Positions 11,174 to 20,945 of a stretch of DNA of 64,000 nt are shown here, piece after piece. How positions within the stretch are numbered: position 1 is the stretch's first letter; every line of letters starts with the position of its first letter. The notes under the pieces were generated by a model. It saw only the letters and a list, made by a program, of their open reading frames with translations, did not search any database and was not told where the DNA came from. A program made the position numbers and the translations under genes. The stretch is from the NCBI GenBank assembly GCA_963210315.1, contig OY723264.1, forward strand, positions 1,426,001 to 1,490,000, in the 5' to 3' direction. The stretch comes from Rhynchopus euleeides. Lineage: Eukaryota > Euglenozoa > Diplonemea > Diplonemida > Diplonemidae.

Positions 11174-11834
11174 CAGGGGTGGAGCTTGAAATATGGGGTT
11201 GCGGGCTGGATCGGGTCAGATCGGGTCAGCCAATTTTTTCTTATGGGTTCCCCCCCGGTTCGTCTCAGAGATCAGTGCTCGGGCCCAGCCTCCCGCGAGG
11301 TACCGGAACCGATATGCAGCCCCGGACGCGCAAGGACTTGGTTACAAGACAAACACATGCCGTAGGGGGGGTCTGGGAGGCGGAGCTCCCAGCCGCCGGA
11401 GGCCACGGTAGTGAACATCTGTGACTTGCGGGCGTACGGATTCTGTGTGAGTTGGCTGCGTCCTCCTGAGGATACTGAGATTCCCTGATGTAAAGGGCTT
11501 GGGTACAAGACAGGCACATGCCACAGGGGGGTCTGGGGGGCGGAGCCCCCCAGCCACCGGAGGCCACGGTAGTAAACGTCTGTTGCACGGTACGGGTTGG
11601 GCAGCTTCATTTGCCCTCTATTGTGACTGTTTGAGGCCTGTGCTCATGTCGCTGGGGTCACTTTGCTCACGAAACGCCTCCTGGTCACCTTGAGGCCCCA
11701 AGGCGAGGAGCCAACTTTTCCGGTTTCCCGAAAATCTATATTTTTTTTTCTTTTTACCCCTGACCTGATTTTTTGTGAGGGCCTGCAGAAAATCAGGTCA
11801 GCTGACCCGAAAAAACCCCCAAGCTCCACCCCTG
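11174..11834. mobile_element. hAT-like non-autonomous element inside element B
   Basis: Inverted ends CAGGGGTGGAGCTTG are flanked by a perfect 8-bp duplication TCATCCAG (11166-11173 and 11835-11842). CAGGG-type ends plus 8-bp duplications are the hallmark of the hAT superfamily. The 661-bp body has repeated GATCGGGTCAG and CAGGTCAGCTGACC words near the ends and two copies of the GC-rich palindromic repeat. It has no transposase. Confidence 0.9.
11364..11582 (-). repeat. tandem pair of the 60-bp GC-rich palindromic repeat
   Basis: Cores at 11364-11422 and 11525-11582 are in the opposite orientation to the pair at 1589-1814. Both end GGCCACGGTAGT(G/A)AAC. The spacer contains TGTGAGTTGGCTGCGTCCTC, also present at 44359-44387 and, inverted, near 1719-1745. 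Confidence 0.85.
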
Positions 11835-12058
11835 TCATCCAGTACCCTGATCAGCCGCATGGCGAGCCCCTTGCAGTCATGGAGTGCTGGGGTGACGTAG
11901 CGGGCATTGGGAAGCACACCTGCCAAGAGGGAGGGGTAGCCAGCCTCTTTCATCTCAGAGAGAGTCAGGTGCGGGTATCGATGCACCTGTTGATACCAGC
12001 GTTCTTCTGGGATGTCGCACAGTGAGCATCGGTGCCCTCGCCCCCCGCATCGCCTCAT
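11835..12058 (-). pseudogene. 5' part of a disrupted gene in element B
   Basis: A minus-strand frame begins MRRCGGRGHRCSLCD and continues through ERWYQQVHRYPHLTLSEM to RVLDD, where the hAT-like element at 11174-11834 interrupts it. A CxxC pair near the start could bind zinc. The uninterrupted site would extend the frame about 14 codons to a TGA just before the ATG of the 10253-11119 frame. No family is recognised. Confidence 0.4.
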
Positions 12059-12323
12059 TGTTGCCCACTGCTGATCTATACTCCCGCTAGCGGGAGTTGG
12101 ACTCCCCCTAGTTGAGACTCCCGAAAAGGGTTAAACCCGGTAGTGGTACCCTACCCCCGCTGGAGTCCACCGTGCAAGGCCGGATCAGCCCACGGGTGGG
12201 TTTGAGGAAGAAATCTGGGGGGGCAAATTTTGCTGCGACTTCCGGTTTCACCCGGCCGAACTCCAGCATCTATCCAGACCCACGGTGCCAAGCCGTTCGC
12301 CCGTGTCGCGATCATTCGCGGCT

Positions 12324-12704
12324 TCAGGCTGCCCCCGACGACACGTTTGTATCCTGCACCTTGCCATACTTCGCCTCCACCTTGTATATGACGGAGAGCG
12401 CCCTCCTTCCGCATCGTTGCGACTTCCCTGACAGCGAACTTATCCATGTCAGGGAAGACATGGCGATGATTGCGTTGGCCACCTGGGTGCTGTGCTGGTG
12501 GAGCTCCTTGCTCAACACCGTTGCTAGGAGCCTTCTAATGGATCCCAGTGTCAGCACACTGCCCCCTTTTTTAACAGGGAAGGCCGTGCAAAAATCATGC
12601 ACAATGTTCGTCGCCTCCGCAGCCTCGGGACTCTCTGCGCTCTTCTTCTTCTTAATCGACTTTGCCGCCGGCTTCGCTGCCGGCTTCGTTGTCGTCTTCC
12701 CCAT
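12324..12704 (-). CDS. small basic-tailed protein within element B
   Basis: A 126-residue minus-strand frame starts MGKTTTKPAAKPAAKSIKKK. This lysine/alanine-rich tail recalls histone or HU tails. A more ordinary segment follows, with SIRRLLATVLSKELHQHS and SLTWISSLSGKS. The layout (basic tail plus compact helical-looking region of about 75 residues) resembles histone-fold proteins, but I see no diagnostic histone motif. It lies between the internal and terminal right ends of element B, so it may be transposon cargo or a captured host fragment. Confidence 0.35.
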   Translation of the reverse strand: MGKTTTKPAAKPAAKSIKKKKSAESPEAAEATNIVHDFCTAFPVKKGGSVLTLGSIRRLLATVLSKELHQHSTQVANAIIAMSSLTWISSLSGKSQRCGRRALSVIYKVEAKYGKVQDTNVSSGAA

Positions 12705-13001
12705 TTTTGTGAATCAGGTCTGCGAGCTGGGATGGGTGGAAACGTCCGTTTCGTTTGGTGTGGCTGTACTTCAGTGACGAGTGCCACATTGCATAGGTAT
12801 CATGGGAAAAATGAGTGAAAATAGGTGAAAAGACTCCCGCTAGGGGGAGTCAGACTCCCCCTAGCGGGAGTATAGACTCCCGCTAGCGGGAGTCTATACT
12901 CCCGCTAGCGGGAGTTGGACTCCCCCTAGTTGAGACTCCCGAAAAGGGTTACCCTACCCCCGCTGGAGTCCACCGTGTAAAATTTACAAGATCCCACCGT
13001 G

Positions 13002-13717
13002 TATAGGACAGTGAATCTGGCAGTGGGGTGGTGGTGTATTATGGGGGTGTTGGCAACGGATTGAAACTGCAAAAACAGGCGCCAAGGGGATATCCACCCA
13101 GACACACACACACGCCCCGCCGTTTAGTTGTACCCCGCCCCCCCCCCCCCCTCTCATCGTATATAAGAAAGTGTCAACAGAGTAAAATCGAAGATGTCCA
13201 GAAAGTCCAGGTTTGACGGGAAAGCCGTTCCCTCCTCCTCACCCCCCGCCACTTCCATCAAGCAGCCCTCTTCCCCGATCCGAGGGGGGGGGGATTTCGT
13301 CGGGATGGAATGGGTGGAGGGGGGGGGGGGGCGCCGAGCCTTGGATATCTTCACAGTCGCCAGAGGAAATGCAGTAAGAAGAGGCCAAAACAGCCTGGAG
13401 GCCTCCTGTGTGGGGGTGGGGGGGGAGGGGGAGGGGGGGCAAATCCCTTTGGGTGTCTCGCTGATGATGACCTCTGCAGACAGATGTGCCTGGGGGGTGT
13501 GGGGGGTCGCCAACCCGCCGCCCCGCCCCCTCGCCCCACACCACCCCATGCCCCATTCAGGAGCTAAAAAAGGTGCGCCAAATCCGTGTCTTTGTTTCGT
13601 GCGATTTGCAGGCTGGGTTATCACGCCACCACTAACACCAGCCCACCAACACCAGCACCAGCAGAGGAAAGAAGGGACAAAAAAATACCCCAGCCCCGCC
13701 AAAAAGAACAGCTTAAA
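13002..13717. other. intergenic region upstream of the ADISSP-like gene
   Basis: It contains G runs and short unsupported reading frames. An ATG at 13194 opens a Ser/Pro-rich frame that soon becomes Gly-rich low complexity, so it is not called as a gene. An AG (13710-13711) lies six bases before the ATG at 13718. Confidence 0.4.
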
Positions 13718-14263
13718 ATGGACCTCGAGCGCAGCGTTGTGTTTCAGACGCCTGAGGAGGGGGACAGGCTGTGGCTGACCCCGGATGACAAGGCAAACTT
13801 CCCGGCGGAGCGTTGCCCGACGGTGGTGGAGTTCGACGCGGAAGGGAAGGGGCGGACCAGCTTCGGGTTCCTCCACCACAAGGTGAAGTATGACCTGCTG
13901 GTCTACGCAAACCTTCCCGACGACGTGCAGTCGGCAGCGGTGTCCACAGCTGACGCACGCTTCTCCATTGCGGAATCCAAGGTGTACGGCTGCAGCGGCA
14001 AGGCTTATCTGCGGATCTCCCTTGCCTTCGACGGGCAGCTGGAGGGTGTGCATGACACGACAATCGACATCGAGGCGGGCGGGAAGAAGTACGTCCTGAC
14101 TGCGCATTCCCAGGTTCTCCACGACCACCAGGGGCACCCGGCACTCCACGCGGGTGTGCGGAACGTTACTTCCCTGCTGGACGCTGACACTGACGCAGGG
14201 TCCGAGTGGCCCGGCCACGGGCACGACCGTCACGAGGAGGTGGCAGCGAGCCCCGAAAAGTGA
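13718..14263 (+). CDS. ADISSP (C20orf27/UPF0687)-like protein
   Basis: The frame encodes 181 residues. It resembles the animal C20orf27 family (adipose-secreted signalling protein). A central block with GRTSFGFLHHKVKYDLLVYA corresponds to the family's GF-L-x-HRYE segment. A later block with VLHDHQGHPALHAGVRN corresponds to its RVMDRHHGTPMLLDGV segment. The C-terminal SEWPGHGHD matches its SDWHGFD ending. The human protein is about 174 residues, so the length fits. There is no signal peptide. The biochemical role is unknown, and the name from animals need not describe the function here. The AG upstream of the ATG fits a trans-splice site. The match is by recollection of motifs only. Confidence 0.7.
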   Translation: MDLERSVVFQTPEEGDRLWLTPDDKANFPAERCPTVVEFDAEGKGRTSFGFLHHKVKYDLLVYANLPDDVQSAAVSTADARFSIAESKVYGCSGKAYLRISLAFDGQLEGVHDTTIDIEAGGKKYVLTAHSQVLHDHQGHPALHAGVRNVTSLLDADTDAGSEWPGHGHDRHEEVAASPEK

Positions 14264-17047
14264 TGACCCCATCCAGTGGTGTTGAGGGGGGTGTAGAGGG
14301 GACCTCCCAAAAAAATGTAGAAGCGTGCGCAGCACTGCCAGCAGTATTATCCCTTCTTCTTGACGCATTGGCGGGGAAAAAAAATGATTTGCTGTGAAAG
14401 AGGGCTTGGGGAGGGTTTTTTTTGTGTGTGTGCCACTGTGTGCGGTGCGCGCACAAAAAGAAAGGTGAATGGCGGGGCATTGCCCGGATGTGGGCTGCAC
14501 AGCGCAGCGGCCTCACGCGAAAACAAACCGCCTGCAAAAAAAAAAGCTAAGGTTAACCTGGGTGCCCCCGCCCTCCCCCCCGCCCCCCACTCTCTCTCTA
14601 TCTCTCTCTCCCTCGTCTGCTTAAAGCGTGAATACCCCCGCAACGAGGATGCTCAGCTGCCCGCCCCACAGAGGGGGTCACTTGCTCGGCCTTGCGGTCG
14701 ACATCCCGGGCTTGAGGAAAATACAAACCGCCCCCCCTCCCCCTTCTCTCGATCTCAAGTGTTTTGGCCACAGCGTGGGTGTTGTGCTGCTGTTCCCTGC
14801 GATGCTCCGTTCCTTCTCGCACGATTGTGTGGATTTTGTGTGGCTATCCCCTGCGAGAAGGAACCGCCACGCCTCTCTTCTTGGGGGGAGAGGGGGGTTC
14901 AAAGGGGCCCGGCGGGATTCTGCTGGCCAATACCCTCGGTAGATGCCTTTTTATTACCTCCTGTTCTGTTTTGAAGAGATCTTCGCCCTGATCCTGGAAA
15001 CCGGTCCGTTGTTTTGGCTCTGGGTTCCCTCCTATTTATAGGTGACGACCCGCCAAACTTCTTTTCACTGCAGCTGAAAACTTGCCGGCGTCAGCGAAGA
15101 AACCCCCCCCCCCCCCCTGTTCCCCCTAAAGCCCGACTCTCCTATACGCTACCCTCCTAGTTTTAAAACGGGTCTTAGTGTGCTAGGATCAGCCGCAGGG
15201 ATTTTCCTGTTGTGTGGGGGAAGGGGGTGGAGGCTAGAAGAGTGGGGAAACACTGAGGGGAAGGTAGGTGTGGGAGGGGATGGAGGTCGGGGGGAGGGGG
15301 GAGGGGGCCTTATGGTTTTTTTATGCACTGTTGGTCGACGATTGAGAGCGATCGAAAGGGGGGGGGGATCACCACAAGAGCACCGGGCAACACGATACCT
15401 GTTGGCTTCGTGTGTTTCAGGAAACACGCCGTTTTCAGCCGCACAAGCGCCTTTTTTTTTGGACATCTTGCTGTGTGATTCAGGGCGCCATAATTACCGA
15501 GACCCTCTTGATGCACAGCCCTTTTGTTTGCACCTAGCCCAACTGGCCTGGCTTGGGCGACACCGCTGCATGCACTGATATTTTTTTATTGCCGAGCTTT
15601 TTTTGCCTCTCAGCAACACCCCCCATCCGCCCCCGCTCATGATCTGCAGTCGAGTTTTCTTTTGCAATAACTGCCTCAGGTCAGGTCACGGTAGGACTTG
15701 GCAGAGCACGTATGGACGCACACCTACACACTCCACGGGGCGTATGCAATCAAATCTCCGAACTCCACTTCTCCTTTGCTCTGCCAATGGGCACCGGACT
15801 GTGAATGCCCTTTGGATTGCGTTTCAGGTATTTTTCTTGCAGGGAGGGGGGGGAGGAGAGAGGGGAGGAAGAGGAGGGGGTGGTGGTGGGGATTCTTTTC
15901 TTTTGAGTATCTTCATTCATACTCTGTGGATGGTGTCTCAAGTGTGTGCACTCTCTCTCTCTCTCCCCGTCTGCCATCTGCCTGCCAGACTTTTTCATCT
16001 TTTTTCCCCATTTCCCCCGCCCACCCCCCATTTCCCCCCCCCCCCCCTCCCCTCTTTTTTCGTTTTCCTTCCAGGGAGGGAAAAGAAATTCTCGAAAAAA
16101 AACCCCTGAAAACGATGTTCTCCCCCCCTGTGAGGACACTGTACGGGCGATACCTTCCGTCAACATCGTGCACGCCAAGCTGGTTGCCTTTGTGGCGACA
16201 GCCTTTGGTCGTCGGAGTGGGGAAAAATACCCACTGCGCCTGCCGCAGTGAGACGGATAGGTCCCGCGCCAGATTTACCTGATTCAGCACCGCATCATGA
16301 ACTCACTCTCAGGGAGGGTGTGGGGCGGTTTGGCAATGGCGTCGAAGGTGATGTCCCTCCCCTTGAATTGTTCCGTACAGCACGTGGGCATACCCCACAC
16401 ACGACACGCACGCACATTGCCTCCACCCTCTACCCCCACCCGCCCCCACCCCTCCCTTACCGTGGGTAGCACAGGCACCCCTCCCCCGCCGGCCCCTGCC
16501 AACCGATGCGTCGTTGTCAATCAACATACACACACACCTGGAGGACTGTTGCGCCCTCAGCCGCCCGCCCCCCTTAGTGCGTGTAGCCGTGTGTGTGTGT
16601 GTGTGTCCGACAGCGGAGGTAGCTGGGTAGGGTCAATTCTAAAAGGTTGATGTGTGTGTGTTGTGGCAGTGAATACCGCACCAAGAGCTGTTTGCTCGGC
16701 GTGGTCTCTCTCTGCTGCTGCGGCAAGGGAAAAAAAGGCAGAGGTGGGATGTGGGGGGCGGGGGGGAGGGGGGTTTTTTGCCATGTGCCCCCGCCACCCA
16801 GTGGGTGTATCGACTCCAACAATAAATTCAAACAAAACTATAAAGCCTATCGTGCGCGTGGTTTTCCTTAGAGATTGTGGGCCAGAGGGAAAATCGGCGG
16901 CAACGGATACCAATATGTTACAAAGCAGTGGTCGCAGGATGGGGGGCGGAGGGTGTCTGGGAGCATGGACAACTGCCATCAGATGGGGCGCTGAAGTTTC
17001 TTGCAGCAAAGAAGAATGGATGTAAAGGGGTGCCCGCCCCCCCGCGC

Positions 17048-17078
<31 letters not shown>

Positions 17079-17081
17079 ACC
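14264..17081. other. intergenic, low-complexity, possible stray exons
   Basis: No gene is called. Possible coding scraps are a frame ending at 16251 (VNIVHAKLVAFVATAFGRR), preceded by a TTTTCCTTCCAG acceptor-like site, and a minus-strand frame at about 16284-16390. Neither has a start or partner exon that I can defend. CT and G runs dominate (14580-14620, 15107-15117, 15840-15890, 16021-16050, 17050-17080). Confidence 0.4.
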
Positions 17082-17743
17082 CAGGGCGTTCGCTACTGGG
17101 CGAAGTTGGGCCAACTTCGCCTAAATAAATAAATGTTCGGATTTACTTCGCCCCAACTTCGCCCAACAACTTCGCCCAAGGGGGCGAAGTTGGATAAAAA
17201 AATTCTGGGCTCGGCCCCCACCCCCCGAAGGGGGTGGGTGGTGAAAGAGCCCACGGGATCACGAGCCTCAGGGGATGGGGAATGCTCGAAGAAGGAAGTG
17301 TCAGAAGGAGACCACAACTGCCTTCCCCAAAGTACGCCCAGAACCCCCTGTGGCGTATGTCTGGTGCCCAAGTCCTTTCAAGTTGCATGAATCTATCCAT
17401 CCGCAATGAACAGATGTTCACTACCGTGGTCTCCGGCGGCTGGGGGGCTCCGCCCCCCAGACCCCCCTGGCAGCCGAACTGTGTGGCACAGCGGTCCCTG
17501 CCGATCCACGCGTTTCGCTCATAAGCAAGGTTATTAGTGTCTTCGGAGGTACTAACAGCCTTGCCAGAAGTGCAGTGATCTGCCCTCTCAAGGAGAGGTA
17601 GCCAATGTGTACCTCCCGAGGGGGCGCGAAGCGCCCCCGAGGGGCGCCTCCCCGACGAATAAAAAATTTTCCCGAATTCCCAAAACCCAAAATAAAACTT
17701 CGCCCACCCCACACGGGATCGGTGGGCGATAGCGAACGCCCTG
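17082..17743. mobile_element. hAT-like non-autonomous element
   Basis: Ends are CAGGGCGTTCGCTA, inverted on the right, flanked by a perfect 8-bp duplication CTCTCACC (17074-17081 and 17744-17751). The left subterminal region repeats the self-complementary word GGCGAAGTTGGGCCAACTTC and its parts. One GC-rich palindromic repeat lies at 17409-17468. It has no coding capacity; the hAT assignment rests on end type and duplication length. Confidence 0.92.
17409..17468 (+). repeat. GC-rich palindromic repeat, single copy
   Basis: One core copy, GAACAGATGTTCACTACCGT through CCCCCCAG, sits inside the hAT-like element at 17082-17743. Confidence 0.85.
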
Positions 17744-18509
17744 CTCTCACCCTCTAAAAAAATCGTTCAAAAAAACCGTTCAAAAGGTGCAGGAAAAGCG
17801 CGCATCTCGCTGCCTGGCTGTGCGTTGCGCTTCAGATAGTGGTGGTGGTTGTCCCGATACCTCCTTCTCCTCCTCCTCATCCTCCTCCTCCTCCTCCTCC
17901 AGGGGATAAGATAGGTCTGGTTTTCCGGTTTTCAAAACCAGGGTTTCCCGGTTCCCGGTTCCCCCCCCCCCCCCCCCCCCCCAGACCTCTTTGCCCCACC
18001 CCCAGGGCTGCCCCCTGTGAATGCTAGAACCTAGCCCAGCCCTCTTCTACGCCGCGGCCTCACTGACCACAGCAGCTCAACCCCGGTCACGCGGCTTGTT
18101 TGCCATAGAGCATTGTTGTTTGTGTTGTGCATGTCACTGTGCTAAGAGCCCGAAGGAGCAAAAGTAGAACCTGCTGCGCTAGCCCCACCAAGCAGCCTCA
18201 GTACGATAGGACCAGGGGATAAGATAGGTCTGGTTTTCCGGTTTTCAAAACCAGGGTTTCCCGGTTCCCGGTTTTCTGAAAAAAAAAAAAAGGTCGATCT
18301 CATTTTCGGCGTTTTTTTTGTGACTTTGGGACAGTAAAACAGTCAGAAAAAACGCCATAAAAAAATAGAAAGTGACCCCATCGTGATCCGCACAGAGCTC
18401 AAATAGTCCAAAGAAGGCAGAGAAGCGGAGAAGAAAAAATGGACCTAGCGGGTGGCCCGGTGGGTGGTGATGCCCTCGTCATGCAGGTCTCTTCTGTTTT
18501 GAAGGTGCA

Positions 18510-18685
18510 CACATGGTGGACTCCAGCCACCATGTCTAAGAGGGAGTCTAAGACTGCAGTCTGTACTGGAGACGGGAGTCTATTTTCCAGCTAATTTACG
18601 CTAAGACTCCCGCTAGTTGAGACTCATGGGAGACACACGGTGTACTCCAGCGGAGGTAGGGTAACCTCCGCTGGAGTTCACCGTG
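18510..18685. repeat. short CACGGTGG-family relic carried in the hAT-like family
   Basis: It runs from CACATGGTGGACTCCAGCCA to GGAGTTCACCGTG and keeps ACTCCCGCTAGTTGAGACTC words like element B. A 50-bp perfect-looking palindrome (CACGGTGTACTCCAGCGGAG and inverse) closes the right side at 18636-18685. The same relic is at 20291-20473 in the sister copy, so it was present before the hAT-like family spread. Confidence 0.75.
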
Positions 18686-19098
18686 TCGTCTGCCTCTGTG
18701 CAGCGTCACTCGGTGCCATCGAATACATGGCGACAGCCCACCAACTCGAGACAGATCTGCTTGTCTGGAGGGCTGAGACGAGAACACGAACGACTTTCAA
18801 GCAGTCTTGAAGGTCGCCAAGCCTATTGGGGGCAACTAACAGATGAGATTTGTTTGTTGCCTGTCGTCACAGCTAGGTGCCCATCTCCTCGACAACGGAA
18901 TGTGTGCAGAGATCTCGTGGACCCTTTGGCCATTCTGTCGTGCACCCACTCCACCCACAACGCACACCTATCACGAGTGGTCGCTCCCCCGTCCTCCTCC
19001 ACCCTGAAGGTTGAACCCTCAAGGACCAGTGATCTCCTGCTGGCCGGGCTGCGATACAGCGAAGCCTTCCTACTTACAAGCGAATCCAGACTGTAGGG

Positions 19099-19159
19099 AA
19101 CAGATGTTCACTACCGTGGCCTCCGGCGGCTGGGGGGCTCCGCCCCCCAGACCCCCCCT
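19099..19159 (+). repeat. GC-rich palindromic repeat, single copy
   Basis: A core copy within the nested hAT-like element. The sister copy is at 20886-20945, in the same relative place. Confidence 0.85.
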
Positions 19160-19428
19160 GCGTAAAAACATTGCACCAGACCTTTTTTGGCCGAGAGTCC
19201 AAACTTTCAAAGCAGCTGCTGCGCCTGCCCCACCAAGCAGCCTCAGTACGACAGGACGCGCGCAGGCACCGGGCCCTCTCAGATTCTGGGAGGGTTTGCG
19301 CGGGTCGCGCGCGCCGAAGGCGCGCGCGAAAAATTTTCAAAACCAGAAAAACCGGAAAACGGCGCCAGAAAAAAAGTCTATCTTATACCCTGGATAGGAC
19401 GCGCGCAAAAAAAAAAAAAAAAAAGGAG

Positions 19429-19650
19429 GTGCCATGCCAACCCTGCCTGAAGCATGCGCCGGGCCACCCCCCGCCTGGGGTCTCACTGAAGCACCTCTTC
19501 TTCGGCTGCCCCGCGACAGCGTCGGCCCGACACCACCTCACAGCCACAAACGTGCACAACCTGCTGTTGCACAACTGCAAGGAGGCGCTGCGCTACCTGG
19601 CCGAGGCAGGGGTAACGGAGCACGGCGAGAAGGACTACCTGAACGCGTGA
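19429..19650 (+). pseudogene. C-terminal fragment of a non-LTR retrotransposon polyprotein
   Basis: The frame ends HLFFGCPATASARHHL, ATNVHNLLLHNCKEALRYL and AEAGVTEHGEKDYLNA before TGA. An H-x-C-P motif, a conserved helix (LLLH...ALRYL) and a short tail are typical of the region after reverse transcriptase in many LINE elements. The reverse transcriptase itself is missing because of 5' truncation and the hAT insertion. A related, more decayed copy occurs on the minus strand near 50550-50670. Confidence 0.65.
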
Positions 19651-20290
19651 ACCAAATAACATCATCAGAGAACAAGGGCTTCGGCCCGACCTCCCAGCAC
19701 CCCCCCCCCATCCCAGCCCCACGTCACTTACCACAGGCCGCCAGGCGCGTCAGCGTCGGCGACCGCCCGCCCCCAGTCTGAGAGGCATCAGCCGAATCTC
19801 GGTGGAGGCGGGCACAAAACAAAAGGGAGAGTCGTCACTGTGCATATCAGCACGGTCCCGCCCTCTGTGCCAGACCAACACACCACCAAAGGAAAAGAGG
19901 AAGAGGCGACGTAAGGCAATGCCTCCGTGCGGCCAGGAGAACACGAAATAGCGACCCCCTCAACGGGGAATGCTACGAGCACGGCCAAAAATCGTTCAAA
20001 TCGTTCAAAAAAAAAGTTTTCCGGTTTTCAAAACCAGGGTTTCCCGGTTCCCGGTTTTCTGGGAAAAAAAAAGGACGGTCTCATTTTTGGCGGGTTTTTT
20101 TGTGACTTTGGGACAGTAAAACAGTCAGAAAAAACGCCATAAAAAAATAGAAAGTGACCCCATCGTGATCCGCACAGAGCTCAAATAGTCCAAAGAAGGC
20201 AGAGAAGCGGAGAAGAAAAAATGGACCTAGCGGGTGGCCCGGTGGGTGGTGATGCCCTCGTCATGCAGGTCTCTTCTGTTTGAAGGTGCA

Positions 20291-20473
20291 CACATGGTGG
20301 ACTCCAGCCACCCTAGCGAGTGTCTAAGAGGGAGTCTAAGACTGCAGTCTGTACTGGAGACGGGAGTCTATTTTCCAGCTAATTTACGCTCAGACTCCCG
20401 CTAGTTGAGACTCATGGGAGACACACGGTGTACTCCAGCGGAGGTAGGGTAACCTCCGCTGGAGTTCACCGTG
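20291..20473. repeat. short CACGGTGG-family relic, second copy
   Basis: Counterpart of 18510-18685 in the outer hAT-like element. It retains GGACTCCAGCCACCCTAGCG, closer to the left end of element B than its sister copy is. Confidence 0.75.
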
Positions 20474-20885
20474 TCGTCTGCCTCTGTGCAGCGTCACTCG
20501 GTGCCATCGAATACATGGCGACAGCCCACCAATTCGAGACAGATCTGCTTGTCTGGAGAGCTGAGACGAGAACACGAACGTCTTTCAAGCAGTCTTGAAG
20601 GTCGCCAAGCCTATTGGGGGCAACTAACAGATGAGATTTGTTTGTTGCCTGTCGTCACAGCTAGGTGCCCATCTCCTCGATAACGGAATGTGTGCAGAGA
20701 TCTCGTGGACCCTTTGGCCATGACAAGGTCTGTCGTGCACCCACTCCACCCACAACGCACACCTGTCACGAGTGGTCGCTCCCCCGCCCTCCTCCACCCT
20801 GAAGGTTAAGGACCAGTGATCTCCTGCTGGCCGGGCTGCGATACAGCGAAGCCTTCCTACTTACAAGCGAATCCAGACTGTAGGG

Positions 20886-20945
20886 AACAGATGTTCACTA
20901 CCGTGGCCTCCGGCGGCTGGGGGGCTCCGCCCCCCAGACCCCCCT
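20886..20945 (+). repeat. GC-rich palindromic repeat, single copy
   Basis: A core copy in the right arm of the outer hAT-like element, paralogous to 19099-19159. Confidence 0.85.

Larger units (their letters stand above)
9938..12977. mobile_element. CACGGTGG-family element B nested in A
   Basis: The ends are CACGGTGGACTCCAGCGG (9938) and its inverse (ending 12977), with TA duplicated at 9936-9937 and 12978-12979. Comparison with the intact element at 23141-23812, which reads ACATGTAAAATT at this point, confirms insertion at TA. Subterminal arms of about 150 bp carry repeated palindromes of the type GACTCCCGCTAGCGGGAGTC and then TTTTCACCTATTTTCA in mirrored order. An extra copy of the right end lies inside at about 12075-12174. 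The element carries minus-strand reading frames (10253-11119, 11835-12058, 12324-12704) and is itself broken by a hAT-like insertion at 11174-11834. It may be a decayed autonomous member of the family. Confidence 0.87.
9268..13001. mobile_element. CACGGTGG-family element A (outer, interrupted)
   Basis: The left end CACGGTGGGATCTTGTAAAT (9268) is mirrored by the right end finishing ATCCCACCGTG (13001). TA at 9266-9267 and 13002-13003 is a 2-bp target duplication. Without element B, the interior is nearly the same as the complete element at 23141-23812: about 670 bp of self-complementary words such as TACATGTA, TACTTGCA and TATACATG. It has no coding capacity and is probably moved in trans. Two-base duplications and short inverted ends suggest a cut-and-paste DNA transposon; the superfamily is not assignable without a transposase. 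Confidence 0.88.
18213..19392. mobile_element. hAT-like element nested in the retrotransposon
   Basis: The element is complete, 1180 bp, with ends CAGGGGATAAGATAG and CTATCTTATACCCTG. The 8-bp duplication GATAGGAC is perfect (18205-18212 and 19393-19400). It belongs to the same family as 17900-21174 and is over 90 percent alike by eye. Inside are a relic of the CACGGTGG family (18510-18685) and one GC-rich palindromic repeat (19099-19159). It encodes no transposase. Confidence 0.93.
17961..20015 (+). mobile_element. 5'-truncated non-LTR retrotransposon fragment
   Basis: The segment lies between two identical 41-base direct repeats (17920-17960 and 20016-20056) that are single-copy in the sister hAT element, so they are its target duplication. 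Its 3' end is A-rich (ATCGTTCAAATCGTTCA then an A run). It contains the C-terminal coding fragment at 19429-19650 and is interrupted by a hAT-like element at 18213-19392. A similar A-rich tail at about 17757-17783 may be the trace of another insertion. Confidence 0.78.
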
